A DNA stretch of 64,000 nt from Candidatus Avispirillum faecium (GCA_904396155.1 CAJFOI010000032.1:1-64000); one strand, 5' to 3'; shown: positions 18,514 through 27,799, counted from the first letter of the stretch. Numbers and translations: made by a program. The notes: generated by a model from the sequence alone, not told the origin.

Positions 18514-19920
18514 ATGGCAAGAATGAAAAACAGCGAAAAGACGATGGACAAGATCGTAGCACTCTGCAAGAACAGAGGCTTTGTATATGCCGGCTCCGAA
18601 ATCTACGGCGGGCTTGCAAATGCTTGGGACTATGGTCCCCTTGGCGTAGAATATAAGAACAATGTGAAAAAAGCCTGGTGGAAAAAGTTTGTACAGGAAT
18701 GCAAGTACAATGTGGGCCTGGACGCTGCCATTCTGATGAATCCCAGAACGTGGGTGGCCTCTGGTCATGTGGTAAATTTCAACGATCCGTTGATCGATTG
18801 CAAGTCCTGCAAAATGCGGCACCGGGCAGACAAGCTCATCGACGACTGGAATGCTGCGCATGGAATCGAGATGGTGGCAGACGCCCTTTCCAACGAGGAG
18901 ATGACCGCGTATATTCGGGAAAAGAGTATTCCGTGCCCCGGTTGTGGCAAATGCGATTTTACCGAAATCCGCAAATTCAATATGATGTTCAAAACCTTTC
19001 AGGGGGTTACGGAGGATTCTTCCACGGAGTTGTATCTGCGTCCGGAGACGGCCCAGGGGATTTTTGTGAATTTCAAGAATGTACAGCGCACTGCCAGAAA
19101 AAAGATTCCTTTTGGAATCTGTCAGATAGGCAAAAGTTTCCGAAACGAGATCACGCCCGGAAATTTTACCTTCCGCACCAGAGAATTTGAGCAGATGGAG
19201 CTGGAGTTTTTCTGTAAGCCTGGTGAGGATCTGGAGTGGTTTGCATATTGGAAAAATTACTGCCATCAGTTTCTTCTGTCTCTGGGTCTTACAGACGAAA
19301 ACCTGCGTCTGCGGGACCACGAGCAGGCGGAACTGAGCCATTATTCCAATGCCACTACAGATTTTGAATATCTGTTCCCCTTCGGCTGGGGCGAGCTTTG
19401 GGGCATTGCGGACCGGACAGACTACGATTTGAAGGCCCATCAAAAGGAATCCGGGGAATCCATGGAGTATTTTGACGCGGAGAGCGGCGAGAAGTATATT
19501 CCTTATGTGATCGAGCCCTCTCTGGGTGCGGACCGTGTCGCGTTGGCCTTTCTGATCGATGCGTATGACGAGGAAATTGTAGACGCAGAGAAGAACGATA
19601 CCCGTGTGGTGCTTCATCTTCATCCGGCCCTGGCACCCATCAAAGCTGCCGTTTTGCCGCTTTCCAAGAAACTTGCGGAGAAGGCGGAGAAGATTTACAC
19701 GGATCTGGCGAAGCAATTCCGCGTGGATTTTGATGATGCCGGTTCGATCGGAAAGCGTTACCGGCGACAGGATGAGATCGGCACGCCTTTTTGCATCACG
19801 TATGATTTTGAATCAGAGACGGACGGCTGTGTGACCGTACGCCAGCGGGATTCTATGGAACAGGAACGAATCGCCATTTCCGATTTGCCGGCATATCTGG
19901 CGGAAAAGTTAGCATTTTGA
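18514..19920 (+). CDS. glyS: Glycyl-tRNA synthetase, dimeric (eukaryote/archaea-like) type
   Basis: Charges tRNA-Gly with glycine. 468 residues, the size of the single-chain class II enzyme of Firmicutes. Landmarks: [22 protein letters not shown] near the N-terminus, [39 protein letters not shown] (motif 2), and [15 protein letters not shown] (motif 3), followed by the anticodon-binding domain. Four cysteines (CKSC and CPGC) form a likely zinc site at about 93-153. AAAGGA lies ten bases before the ATG. There is no room for a T-box in the 40 bases after the LCP gene. Confidence 0.95.
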   Translation: MARMKNSEKTMDKIVALCKNRGFVYAGSEIYGGLANAWDYGPLGVEYKNNVKKAWWKKFVQECKYNVGLDAAILMNPRTWVASGHVVNFNDPLIDCKSCKMRHRADKLIDDWNAAHGIEMVADALSNEEMTAYIREKSIPCPGCGKCDFTEIRKFNMMFKTFQGVTEDSSTELYLRPETAQGIFVNFKNVQRTARKKIPFGICQIGKSFRNEITPGNFTFRTREFEQMELEFFCKPGEDLEWFAYWKNYCHQFLLSLGLTDENLRLRDHEQAELSHYSNATTDFEYLFPFGWGELWGIADRTDYDLKAHQKESGESMEYFDAESGEKYIPYVIEPSLGADRVALAFLIDAYDEEIVDAEKNDTRVVLHLHPALAPIKAAVLPLSKKLAEKAEKIYTDLAKQFRVDFDDAGSIGKRYRRQDEIGTPFCITYDFESETDGCVTVRQRDSMEQERIAISDLPAYLAEKLAF

Positions 19921-19933
19921 AAGTGGGGACAAA

Positions 19934-20812
19934 ATGACCTTTACAATACAAAAGAGCGGCGCTGTTGCTGTCTGCAATACAAAAGGCGGAGAACTTACTT
20001 CTTTTCGGCACAGCGGGGTCGAATACATATGGCAGGGAGATGCGAGGTACTGGAGCGGGCAGGCACCTTGCCTGTTTCCCGTCGTATGCAGGGCAAAGGA
20101 AGATCGGGTGATTTTGGACGGGGTCTCTTATCCTATGCCCAAGCATGGAATCGCCCGTAAGGTGGAGTATACCCCGGTGCAGGTGACGCCGGACACAGTG
20201 ATATTTCAGCTGCAGCAAAGTGCAGACAGCAAAAAATCCTATCCGTATGATTTTACATTGGAGATTCTTCACAAGGTAAGGGAAGACGGGTTTTCCACCA
20301 CCTATCGAGTGACCAATACGGATACCCGGGAGATGCTTTTCTGCATCGGCGGGCATCCGGGCTTCAACTGTCCCATGGGGGAGAATGAACAATTTGGCGA
20401 CTACAGCATTTACTTTGCAGACGCAGCAGGGGCAGTGGCGCATATCACAGAGCCTGGCAGCGGGTACATGGATCCGGGAGCGCCGGCGCTGTCCCTAATC
20501 CAAAACAATGAGCTTCCTTTGCGTTACAGCGATTTTGACGACGATGCCATCATTGTAGAAAATTTGCCGGTAAAAAGTCTGCGGCTGATAAACAGAGATA
20601 CAGGGCACGGCATTCAGTTTGATTTTGCGTCTTTTGATGCTATCGGATTTTGGACGCCGGTAAAAATGGATGCCCCTTTTATTTGCCTGGAACCCTGGAA
20701 CGGGTTGCCCGGTGCGCTGGATGAGACGCCGGACTTTTCCGACAAAAAATATGTAAAGCGGCTGCAGCCGGGAGCTGTCTTTGAGACCGGGTATCAGGTA
20801 AAGGTACTTTGA
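19934..20812 (+). CDS. Aldose 1-epimerase family protein (LacX-like)
   Basis: 292 residues of the galactose mutarotase superfamily, LacX-like subgroup. Seen: GGELTSFRHSGVEYIWQGD near the start, then PCLFPVVCR and the conserved HGIAR and GGHPGFNCPM segments, in which the His residues are expected active-site members. It probably interconverts anomers of a sugar or sugar phosphate. GTGGGG precedes the ATG. It follows glyS by 13 bases and abuts rsmA, so it is likely cotranscribed with both, although the functions are unrelated. Confidence 0.85.
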   Translation: MTFTIQKSGAVAVCNTKGGELTSFRHSGVEYIWQGDARYWSGQAPCLFPVVCRAKEDRVILDGVSYPMPKHGIARKVEYTPVQVTPDTVIFQLQQSADSKKSYPYDFTLEILHKVREDGFSTTYRVTNTDTREMLFCIGGHPGFNCPMGENEQFGDYSIYFADAAGAVAHITEPGSGYMDPGAPALSLIQNNELPLRYSDFDDDAIIVENLPVKSLRLINRDTGHGIQFDFASFDAIGFWTPVKMDAPFICLEPWNGLPGALDETPDFSDKKYVKRLQPGAVFETGYQVKVL

Positions 20813-20826
20813 GCAGCGAAGCGGCT

Positions 20827-21792
20827 ATGTGGGAAAATAATCTATGCAGCCCCTCAGTGGTAAAGGAATTGCTTGCGAAGTACCAGCTTTCACCCAGGAA
20901 AGGGTTTGGCCAGAATTTTTTGATTCATCCCCAAATCCCGAGGAAAATTGCGGAAGCTTCCGCGGCGCAGGCGGCAGAGGAAATGCAAGGCACCGGTTTT
21001 TCCTGTGCTTTGGAGATCGGTCCGGGTCTGGGGACCATGACCAGAGAATTATCTCGGCTGTATCGCCGGGTGACGGCGGTGGAGATCGATCGAGGTCTGA
21101 TTCCTCTTCTGGGGGAGACGCTTGCCGATTGCAAAAATGTACAAATCGTGGAACGGGATTGTTTGAAGTTGGATCTTCCGGCATTTTTGCGGGAGCAGTT
21201 TGGAGATTGTCCTGTTCATGTGTGTGCCAATCTTCCATATTATATTACTACACCCATTTTGATGAAGCTCTTGGAAGCAGCAGAGCCTGCGCAGGCGCCG
21301 CAGATTCGTTCCGTAACGGTGTTGGTGCAGACAGAGGTAGCAGACAGGCTGTGTGCTGCGCCGGGTTCTGCTGCCTATGGCGCCATTACCGCATCTGTTC
21401 GTTTGGTGGGAACAGCAAAAAAACTGTTCGGGGTTTCCGCTGGGAGTTTTCTGCCACAGCCCAAGGTTAGCTCGGCAGTAGTACAAATACAGCTGTATGT
21501 GAACGGTGTTCGAGATGCCATAATAGGGCTGCCTGCGTCCGATGAAGCGCTGAATGCATTGATTCGGCAGGCGAAGGAGCTTATTTCTCTTGGATTCGCT
21601 CAGCGGAGAAAAACATTGGTCAACGCGCTTTCCGGTGTATACGAAAAGGATGAAACGGCAAGCGCACTGCGGACCCTGGGACTGGCACCGGACATCCGAG
21701 GGGAGAGATTGTCTGCAGAGCAATATGTGACATTGGCACAGCAGCTAACACAGAAGAAGGGGGCGCAGAGCCTTGTATCAGCCCAGAAGTGA
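20827..21792 (+). CDS. rsmA: 16S rRNA dimethyladenosine transferase RsmA (KsgA)
   Basis: Dimethylates two adjacent adenosines in helix 45 of 16S rRNA during small-subunit assembly. The protein shows KGFGQNFLI near the N-terminus, the SAM-binding EIGPGLGTMT, AVEIDR, and the catalytic NLPYYITTPI. About 321 residues, slightly longer than usual because of inserts after residue 40 and near 240. The start is ambiguous: ATG at 20827 gives the usual N-terminus, while a TTG at 20809 overlaps the preceding stop. The 3' end overlaps the next gene. Confidence 0.93.
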   Translation: MWENNLCSPSVVKELLAKYQLSPRKGFGQNFLIHPQIPRKIAEASAAQAAEEMQGTGFSCALEIGPGLGTMTRELSRLYRRVTAVEIDRGLIPLLGETLADCKNVQIVERDCLKLDLPAFLREQFGDCPVHVCANLPYYITTPILMKLLEAAEPAQAPQIRSVTVLVQTEVADRLCAAPGSAAYGAITASVRLVGTAKKLFGVSAGSFLPQPKVSSAVVQIQLYVNGVRDAIIGLPASDEALNALIRQAKELISLGFAQRRKTLVNALSGVYEKDETASALRTLGLAPDIRGERLSAEQYVTLAQQLTQKKGAQSLVSAQK

Positions 21793-22243
21793 AGAGGAAA
21801 AAACACAGGACATTTTGTTCCATGAGATGCGCAGCAGTGCACAGGAATATGTCGATGCTTTTTCGAAGAAATACAGGCGTGTGTTGCTGATCACTTGTAT
21901 TTTCGCTGTTGTGTTGTTTTTGACGCTGTGTTCCTTTATGATGGCTGCATATGATCATGAGCGGATTTCCCTATTGATTTTTTGGATTGTTCTGTATGCG
22001 CTTCTTGTTGCTGCCTGCTGGTTTATTGCAGGCGCAGTGATATGCCGGTCTCTGTTCCAATTCGTACGGTGGAGTACCATCCGCGGCAAATGGATTGATG
22101 TGCTGAGTCGGATGGACAAGATCGAAGAGGGGTATTTGAAGGGAACTGTTTATGAGGAAGATCTGAAAAAAGTGGAGCGCCGCATGTCGGTTCTGGCACA
22201 GGAGATCAACACCATGGGTGCAGCAGAAAAAGCAGGGAAATAA
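21773..22243 (+). CDS. Small membrane protein with two transmembrane segments, unknown
   Basis: 156 residues with two hydrophobic segments (about 38-60 and 67-95) and a helical charged C-terminal tail. No family recognised. It starts at TTG 21773, inside the end of rsmA, with GAAGGGGG about ten bases upstream, so it is probably coupled to rsmA. A terminator follows. The topology suggests both ends in the cytoplasm. Confidence 0.6.
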   Translation: MYQPRSEEEKTQDILFHEMRSSAQEYVDAFSKKYRRVLLITCIFAVVLFLTLCSFMMAAYDHERISLLIFWIVLYALLVAACWFIAGAVICRSLFQFVRWSTIRGKWIDVLSRMDKIEEGYLKGTVYEEDLKKVERRMSVLAQEINTMGAAEKAGK

Positions 22244-22274
22244 TGGGAAAATCGGGTGTTATAAAAGCAAAATA

Positions 22275-22310
22275 AAAAAGCAGGAGACGGCGGCAGTCCT
22301 CCTGCTTTTT
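22275..22310. terminator. Bidirectional terminator between the rsmA operon and the MATE gene
   Basis: A 12-bp stem AAAAAGCAGGAG (22275-22286) with CTCCTGCTTTTT (22299-22310) and a 12-base loop. A and T tracts on both sides serve both convergent units. Confidence 0.88.
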
Positions 22311-22322
22311 CTGTACGAAAAA

Positions 22323-23669
22323 CTATTGTGTGCGGTGGTCTTTATTTGTTCTTGGCGCGTTTTCGGTAAAGAATTTTTTCTGATTGGAAATAAAAAGCAG
22401 CAGTCCGATGATTGATACCAGCAGTTCTGCTACTGGAAATGCGCACCAAACGCCGTACATCTTTCCAATCCAAGAGAGCAGAAAGGCCATGGGAATGATC
22501 ACAAGAAATCCTCGAAGGACAGAAATGATCTGCGCAGGACGAGGGCATTCAGTAGAAGTAAAATACATGGAAAGAATCACATTGAACCCGGCGAAAGGGC
22601 AGGCAATAAAGTATATCCGCAGTCCTTCTGTTGCGATATTTTGCAGAAGGGGACTTTGTTCACTGTTAAAGATACTTGTTATTTGTGGCGCACCGAAAAA
22701 TACTACTCCATAGATGACAGCGGAAAAAAGCAGCATGGTTGTCAGCGCATACCGCAGGGTGGCATGGATCTTGCTGCGTTCCTTCATGCCGTAGCAGCGG
22801 CTGATAATCGGCTGAATTCCCTGTGCGATCCCTGTAAAAATGGCGAGGATTACCAGAGACAGGTTTGCAATGATGCCGTAAGCCGCTATTCCTACATTTC
22901 CCTCTAATTGCAGAATAATGGCATTGAATACAATCATTACGATGCCGGAGGATACTTCCGTAACCAGGGAAGGGATACCGCTGGATAAGATCCCGCTGAG
23001 AAGTTTTCCATCTGGCCGACATTTTATGAAGTGAAACGAATTCTTTTTTCGAACAAAATGCGGTGACAGAATGAGAATGCTGAAAATCGGCGCCAGCCCA
23101 GTGGCAAAGGCCGCACCAAAAATCCCCATTTGGCAGGGGAAAATGAATACCCAGTCCAGTACCACATTGGACAGGCTGCCGCCAATCATTGCCGCCATGG
23201 CAAGCTGCGGAGCACCGTCGTTACGGACAAAGCAAAGGAGAAGATTGTTTAAGAGAAACGCCGGCGCAAACAACAAAATTACCTGCAAATAGGTTTTGGA
23301 CATGGCAAATACGCTCTCGTCTGCACCAAACAGAGAGATGATTGTGCCGGAAAAGAAAAGCCCAATCAGGACAAAGACGGAGGCAAAGGCTGCGGCAAGA
23401 GATACCGCACCCGTAAAAGCCCGATTTGCGTTGTCATGTTCCTTTTGACTTTTGAAAATAGAGTATTTTGTGCCGCCGCCCATTCCAATCATAAGTCCAC
23501 TTCCGTGAATGAAGCTGTAGACGGGAATTGCCAGATTCAAGGCCGCCAGTCCATCTGTACCCAGTCCTTTGGATACAAAGAAAGTATCTGCGAGTATGTA
23601 ACAGGACAGACCAATCATCCCCAACACGTTCAGAGATGTATATTTTGCAAAGTTCCCAAATGTTGTCAT
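22323..23669 (-). CDS. MATE-family multidrug/cation exporter (MepA-like)
   Basis: 448 residues with twelve membrane segments, exporting organic cations in exchange for Na+ or H+. The N-terminus FGNFAKYTSLNVLGMIGLS then ILADTFFVSKGLG, and later GIAQGIQPIISRCYG, follow the MATE pattern of the MepA/DinF type. GGGGAGG eight bases before the ATG at 23669 decides the start; the frame is open far upstream but that part would cross the leader RNA. It is transcribed alone from a consensus promoter through a leader with two hairpins ending in a terminator, so expression is probably controlled by premature termination. Confidence 0.9.
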   Translation of the reverse strand: MTTFGNFAKYTSLNVLGMIGLSCYILADTFFVSKGLGTDGLAALNLAIPVYSFIHGSGLMIGMGGGTKYSIFKSQKEHDNANRAFTGAVSLAAAFASVFVLIGLFFSGTIISLFGADESVFAMSKTYLQVILLFAPAFLLNNLLLCFVRNDGAPQLAMAAMIGGSLSNVVLDWVFIFPCQMGIFGAAFATGLAPIFSILILSPHFVRKKNSFHFIKCRPDGKLLSGILSSGIPSLVTEVSSGIVMIVFNAIILQLEGNVGIAAYGIIANLSLVILAIFTGIAQGIQPIISRCYGMKERSKIHATLRYALTTMLLFSAVIYGVVFFGAPQITSIFNSEQSPLLQNIATEGLRIYFIACPFAGFNVILSMYFTSTECPRPAQIISVLRGFLVIIPMAFLLSWIGKMYGVWCAFPVAELLVSIIGLLLFISNQKKFFTENAPRTNKDHRTQ

Positions 23670-23693
23670 GAAAAACCTCCCCGATTGCATACA

Positions 23694-23786
23694 GACAAAA
23701 AATAAGCGCCGGCTTCGTATCTTCTTCGGCCTAACGATACGAAGCGGGCGCTGTGAGCTTGCCCGGCGGCAAGCATATTTTTCAGT
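23694..23786 (-). promoter_or_regulatory. Riboswitch-like transcription attenuator, candidate guanidine-IV (mepA) element
   Basis: On the minus-strand transcript a first hairpin GCTTGCC-GCCG-GGCAAGC (plus coordinates 23757-23774) is followed by a second, long hairpin: six base pairs, one G-G mismatch, ten base pairs, and a 14-base loop (23705-23752). The second runs straight into TATTTTTT, an intrinsic terminator placed 35 bases before the MATE start. The GGC in the second loop could pair with GCC in the first, a kissing-loop arrangement. Guanidine-IV RNAs control MATE genes in Clostridia; assignment to that class is inference from context and shape. Confidence 0.5.
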
Positions 23787-23793
23787 TTGATGT

Positions 23794-23822
23794 ATTATAG
23801 CATAGGGTAGGGATCTTGTCAA
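23794..23822 (-). promoter_or_regulatory. Consensus sigma-A promoter of the MATE gene
   Basis: On the minus strand TTGACA (plus 23817-23822), a 17-base spacer and TATAAT (23794-23799): a perfect match at both hexamers. Such a strong promoter fits a gene controlled by attenuation. Confidence 0.85.
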
Positions 23823-23841
23823 GATAAATGCAAGCAAATGT

Positions 23842-24387
23842 CTATAATACCTTTTCCATATAAGCTTTCCCTGTGGAGATATCTTTCCAAAACAGGCGGT
23901 CATTCTCCAACATGATATAAGAATGGCAGCTGCCTTCTTTGGGGATGGAAACAGAGCCGGGATTGATGTACGTAAAGGCATCTCCGGGCACATATGCCGG
24001 CACATGGGTGTGGCCATTGAGCAGTATGGAACCGGCAGCCAGCGGAGGCGGAGCATCCGGGCTGTATAGATGCCCATGTGTGGCGTAAATCAGTTTGTCC
24101 GCTGCATACAAGAGGGCATAATCTGCCAGAATGGGAAATTTCAATACCATCTGATCCACCTCTGTGTCACAATTGCCGCGGACACAGAAGATTTGCTCCC
24201 GCAAGGGATTAAGCATGGCGAGTACCGCTTTGGGATCATACGCATCTGGAAGATCGTTTCGCGGACCGTGATACAGAATATCCCCCAAAAGCAGCAGCTT
24301 TGGGGATCCTTCCGCTTCCCGCCTTTGCAGCAGCTTCTGGCACCAGTGGGCAGAGCCGTGGATATCCGATGCGATCATCATTTTCAT
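23842..24387 (-). CDS. yfcE: YfcE/MJ0936-type metallophosphodiesterase
   Basis: 181 residues of the calcineurin-like phosphoesterase superfamily. Metal-binding motifs are intact: SDIHGS (about 7-12), LLGDILYHGPRND, GNCDTEVD, THGH and GHTHVP. YfcE-like enzymes hydrolyse phosphodiester model substrates; the cellular substrate is unknown. AAAGGAGA lies seven bases before the ATG at 24387. It lies downstream of the zinc-ribbon gene, separated by a terminator-like hairpin. Confidence 0.9.
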   Translation of the reverse strand: MKMMIASDIHGSAHWCQKLLQRREAEGSPKLLLLGDILYHGPRNDLPDAYDPKAVLAMLNPLREQIFCVRGNCDTEVDQMVLKFPILADYALLYAADKLIYATHGHLYSPDAPPPLAAGSILLNGHTHVPAYVPGDAFTYINPGSVSIPKEGSCHSYIMLENDRLFWKDISTGKAYMEKVL

Positions 24388-24420
24388 AAAAAGTCTCCTT
24401 TACACGGCAGCAGGGAAAAC

Positions 24421-24445
24421 CCTTCCGGAAAAGATGTCCGGAAGG
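24421..24445 (-). terminator. Terminator after the zinc-ribbon gene
   Basis: Perfect 8-bp stem CCTTCCGG (24421-24428) with CCGGAAGG (24438-24445). On the minus strand it is followed by GTTTTCCC. The tail is short, so read-through into yfcE is likely. Confidence 0.5.
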
Positions 24446-24455
24446 ACTTGCCCAT

Positions 24456-25100
24456 TTACATAAGGTCCAAGTGTTCGCAGTGGAGAAAGGCATTTGCGGA
24501 CAGGGTACTTGTGACGGGGATAATTGCGCTGGCACCGCAGCGCTTGCACTGTACCCGCACCCCTTCGCTGGTGACTTCCACCGTGTAATCTCTTTCTCCT
24601 TCTGTACATTTGCAGGAAATTTCTCCCGCTTCATGAAGGTCCCGCACGACGTAGTTGATGATATCCAGAATCTGCAGATCGGAAATAAATGTTGTATCCA
24701 GTTTCCTTCTGGCGGCGGAAAAGCTTTCATAACCTGTATCTCCCAAAAGCTCCCGCAGTTCATCGTCCGCCTGCTTGGTTGCTTTGGTTACAGCTTTTTC
24801 TTTGCCGAGAAAACAAATATCGATTCCGGAATATGCACAGGGAAGTGCAAACAGATCTTTGTCGAAAAAAAGCGGTGCGGATACCGTAAAGTTATGTGGC
24901 TGGGGGCAGAGAAAACAAGGAACAGTCAGCCGGACTTTTTTATCTTTTCCGTAGAGCAATGTCATTTCACTTTCTCCGCAGGGGCATTTCAGCCGAAGCA
25001 TATCGGCCGTCAGGGAAAATACACCCACCAGGCTCGTCACCCACGTCCCGCATTTGGGACAGCGATAGGACACCGTAGTCCCCTTTTGTTTTAATACCAT
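24456..25100 (-). CDS. CpXC-type zinc-ribbon protein, unknown function
   Basis: 214 residues with many paired cysteines: CPKC near residue 14, CPCGE, CFLC, CKC and CKRC near the C-terminus. This suggests two or three zinc ribbons, the first resembling the CpXC domain. A middle helical section (about 105-160) ends DIINYVVRDLHEAGEI. It is probably cytoplasmic. The reading starts at ATG 25100 behind GGCAGG/GGAGG-like purines. I cannot assign a role. Confidence 0.65.
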   Translation of the reverse strand: MVLKQKGTTVSYRCPKCGTWVTSLVGVFSLTADMLRLKCPCGESEMTLLYGKDKKVRLTVPCFLCPQPHNFTVSAPLFFDKDLFALPCAYSGIDICFLGKEKAVTKATKQADDELRELLGDTGYESFSAARRKLDTTFISDLQILDIINYVVRDLHEAGEISCKCTEGERDYTVEVTSEGVRVQCKRCGASAIIPVTSTLSANAFLHCEHLDLM

Positions 25101-25192
25101 AATTGCCTCCTGCTTCCCGTGCCGGGATCCGCAAAGGATCTTTCGGCAGGTATTGTGTCAATAGTATATAGTATGCTGGAAAACGGAGGCTG

Positions 25193-26089
25193 CTATTCCT
25201 CTTTGGGACAATTCGACGACTTCGGATCGGTTCCGGCCAATACTGCCTGATTTTTTGCGGGACTGTTTCGTTTGGTGAGGTTTGCACCGCGGCGTTCCAG
25301 CGCTGCTTTGGAGATTTCAATATCCTCGGCTGCTTCCCGCTCGTTAAAACAGCCGACAGTCACCATATCGCAGTCACGGATCGTAGACCAAACAAAATTC
25401 AGACCCACAAAAGGCGTTGTCCGTCCAGCCGCCATGGGTTTGATGGTCATAACCGGCTTTTTTGCGTTGCGTATAATGGTGTTGACCGATTCGACTTCTA
25501 CCTGCATGAGAAAGCCCATACAATTGTAAATTTGGATATAGGTCTCCACATCGTATCCGTTTTCGTCGCTGTAGACGACCAATTCCGGCATGTGGGCAGA
25601 GAGGCCGGGAATCATACCGGCGTCCCGGATCATTTTGGTGTAGTCATCCAGGCGGCACAGGCACCGTTTGTTTTTATTTACCAGCTGTTCAGCGGAAAAA
25701 TGATGGATCAGACAAATTTTTGCGCCTCGTCTGGCACTTTCGCGAATGGTCTGCTCCGCTTCCCGGCGGCCCTGGGCAGTGTCATCTACATTGATCACCG
25801 GAGTGTCCACCAGAATCATCTCTTTGCCCCAGCGTTCACTGGTATCCATAACGGACTGATATATATGGGGCTGTGTGCCGAAGGGAGCCATCACGGTGTC
25901 GATCCCGTGCTCCATAAAGGTATCAAACATCGGGTACATGGTTTCCGGTGCACAGTGCCGTTCCATAATCATCTTATCTGCAGCGTCACTGCGGTGGCTG
26001 AATCCGGCCATCCAGTTGGAGCCGATGATAAACCGGGAGACGGATATACCGCCGACCTGTGTTCTGGGAAAGGGGGTTGAACTTGTCAT
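25193..26089 (-). CDS. TIM-barrel-like protein of unknown function
   Basis: 298 residues. The early segment TQVGGISVSRFIIGSNWMAGF resembles the start of aldo/keto reductases, and the alternating strand-helix pattern with MAPFGTQPHIY, ICLIHHFSAE and MTIKPMAAGRTTPF suggests a TIM barrel. The catalytic tetrad of aldo/keto reductases is not evident. AAGGAGA precedes the ATG at 26089, which decides the start. It begins 11 bases after the citrate synthase gene ends, so both are probably in one transcript. Confidence 0.6.
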   Translation of the reverse strand: MTSSTPFPRTQVGGISVSRFIIGSNWMAGFSHRSDAADKMIMERHCAPETMYPMFDTFMEHGIDTVMAPFGTQPHIYQSVMDTSERWGKEMILVDTPVINVDDTAQGRREAEQTIRESARRGAKICLIHHFSAEQLVNKNKRCLCRLDDYTKMIRDAGMIPGLSAHMPELVVYSDENGYDVETYIQIYNCMGFLMQVEVESVNTIIRNAKKPVMTIKPMAAGRTTPFVGLNFVWSTIRDCDMVTVGCFNEREAAEDIEISKAALERRGANLTKRNSPAKNQAVLAGTDPKSSNCPKEE

Positions 26090-26100
26090 ATATGTTCTCC

Positions 26101-27465
26101 TTACTTGCGTTCTTCCATGGGAACGTAAGGCTGACGCGCACGTACACATTTATAGGCAGGACGGATGATTTTACCTGCATTCTGCAGTTCTTCCATGCGG
26201 TGCGCACTCCAGCCGGCAATACGGGATACGGCAAAGATAGGGGTGTACAGCTCTTCCGGCAGCCCCAGCATACGGTAGATCATGCCGCTGTAAAAATCTA
26301 CGTTGGGACTGACACCCTTATAGATCTTCCGGGTTTCGGCGATCAGTTCCGAGGCGTTGATGGCGGTGCGCTTGTACAAGTCGTAGTCTTCCTCCATCCC
26401 CTTTTCGTAGGAGAGCTTCTTTGCAAAAGATTTTAGAATATCGGCCCGCGGATCGGACAGGGAATACACTGCATGTCCGATCCCGTATATCAGACCGCTT
26501 TTGTCAAAGGCTTCCTTGCGCAGGATCTTGTAGAGATAATCCCGGATGGAAGCATCGCTTCTGTCGGGGATATTCTTTTTCATATCGTCAAACATATGTA
26601 CTACTTTGATATTGGCGCCGCCGTGTCGCGGACCCTTCAGAGATCCAAGAGAGGCTGCCACGGTGGAATAGGTGTCTGTTCCGGAGGAAGTGACCACGTG
26701 GGTGGTAAAGGTGGAGTTGTTTCCCCCTCCGTGCTCTGCGTGGAGCACCATGGCGAGGTCCAGTGTGCGGGCTTCTATATCTGTAAAGCTTCCGTCAGGA
26801 CGGAGGATGTGCAAAAGATTCTCCGCGGCAGACAGTTCTTCCTTGGGTGCATGAATAAACAAACTCCGTTTATCGTGATAGTGGGAGTAAGACTGGTATC
26901 CATACACAGAAAGCATAGGGAAAAGCGAAATGAGCTGCAGGCACTGGCGCAGCACATTGGGCATGGAGATATCGTCCGCATTGTCATCATAGGCATATAA
27001 TGTAAGCACGCTGCGTGCCAGGGTATTCATCATGTCCCGGCTGGGTGCCTTTAGAATGATATCCCGCACGAAAGTGGTGGGGAGGCTGCGGTAAGATGCC
27101 AGCAGAGCGCTGAATTGATCCAGTTCCTCCTTTGTGGGAAGGGAGCCGAACAAAAGCAGGTATACGCATTCTTCAAATCCAAAGCGATTTTCCTTTTGAA
27201 AGCCTGCGACAAAATCTTTGATATTGATTCCCCTGTAATAAAGCTCGCCGGGGATGGAAACGCTCTCGCCGTCCACCGTTTTGCTGGAGACGACCTCCGA
27301 TATTTCCGTCAGTCCGGTGAGTACGCCTTTTCCCTGGAGGTCTCTAAGTCCGCGCTTGACGTTATATTCCGTGTACATTTCCGGTTTGATCCCGTTGGCG
27401 GCGCAGCTTTTATCGGACAGTTCGGTAATATACGGGGTGATGACCGAATAAGGATTTGTGTTCAT
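26101..27465 (-). CDS. gltA: Citrate synthase (type II citrate/2-methylcitrate synthase family)
   Basis: Condenses acetyl-CoA and oxaloacetate to citrate. 454 residues with the catalytic regions HAEHGGGNNSTF, GIGHAVYSLSDPRA and SPNVDFYSG, supplying two His and one Asp. It is slightly longer than usual, with an N-terminal helical extension. The C-terminus KCVRARQPYVPMEERK is characteristic. AAAGGA before the ATG at 27465 sets the start. A methylcitrate role cannot be excluded. No aconitase or isocitrate dehydrogenase lies nearby; in anaerobes the enzyme usually serves glutamate synthesis. Confidence 0.92.
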   Translation of the reverse strand: MNTNPYSVITPYITELSDKSCAANGIKPEMYTEYNVKRGLRDLQGKGVLTGLTEISEVVSSKTVDGESVSIPGELYYRGINIKDFVAGFQKENRFGFEECVYLLLFGSLPTKEELDQFSALLASYRSLPTTFVRDIILKAPSRDMMNTLARSVLTLYAYDDNADDISMPNVLRQCLQLISLFPMLSVYGYQSYSHYHDKRSLFIHAPKEELSAAENLLHILRPDGSFTDIEARTLDLAMVLHAEHGGGNNSTFTTHVVTSSGTDTYSTVAASLGSLKGPRHGGANIKVVHMFDDMKKNIPDRSDASIRDYLYKILRKEAFDKSGLIYGIGHAVYSLSDPRADILKSFAKKLSYEKGMEEDYDLYKRTAINASELIAETRKIYKGVSPNVDFYSGMIYRMLGLPEELYTPIFAVSRIAGWSAHRMEELQNAGKIIRPAYKCVRARQPYVPMEERK

Positions 27466-27799
27466 AATTTGGGTCCTTTCTACATTTATCATAAATACGA
27501 TTCTACATAAATAAAATGAACTCCGTGTGAATACATGCAATATTTCCTATCAATTGAAGAAAAAAACAGATTTATTGTAAAAAATATACAAATGCCAGCA
27601 TAGGCTTTACACTGGATGCATATCCTTAAAGAAGAACAGCAAAGGCAGCAATAACGAAATTTGCTTTATATAGAAAAGCACCGCGGGAGCGGTGCCTGAA
27701 AGCTTTTCATAAAAAGGCTTCACTGCCGCCGGAAGGTACAAAATAGACAAATATACTGCCTGCTCTTCCAGGGGACAGTCCGGCAAAAATAGCCGAAGA
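27466..27799. other. Intergenic region between citrate synthase and the HAD phosphatase
   Basis: 334 bases. It holds a GCACCGC/GCGGTGC hairpin (listed separately) and, closer to the citrate synthase gene, A+T-rich sequence that must contain that gene's promoter, though I cannot fix the hexamers. An open frame of about 69 codons crosses it from inside the phosphatase gene, but it has no ribosome binding site and runs through the hairpin. Confidence 0.5.
27678..27695 (-). terminator. Probable terminator after the HAD phosphatase gene
   Basis: A 7-bp stem GCACCGC (27678-27684) with GCGGTGC (27689-27695). On the minus strand it is followed by TTTTCTATAT. Confidence 0.6.

Noticed and set aside
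18397-19716. A 439-codon minus-strand frame over glyS
   Set aside because: Antisense shadow of a well-identified gene; composition is not protein-like.
23670-24077. N-terminal extension of the MATE protein by about 136 residues
   Set aside because: It would run through the promoter, riboswitch-like leader and terminator and into yfcE; the ATG at 23669 has a strong ribosome binding site.
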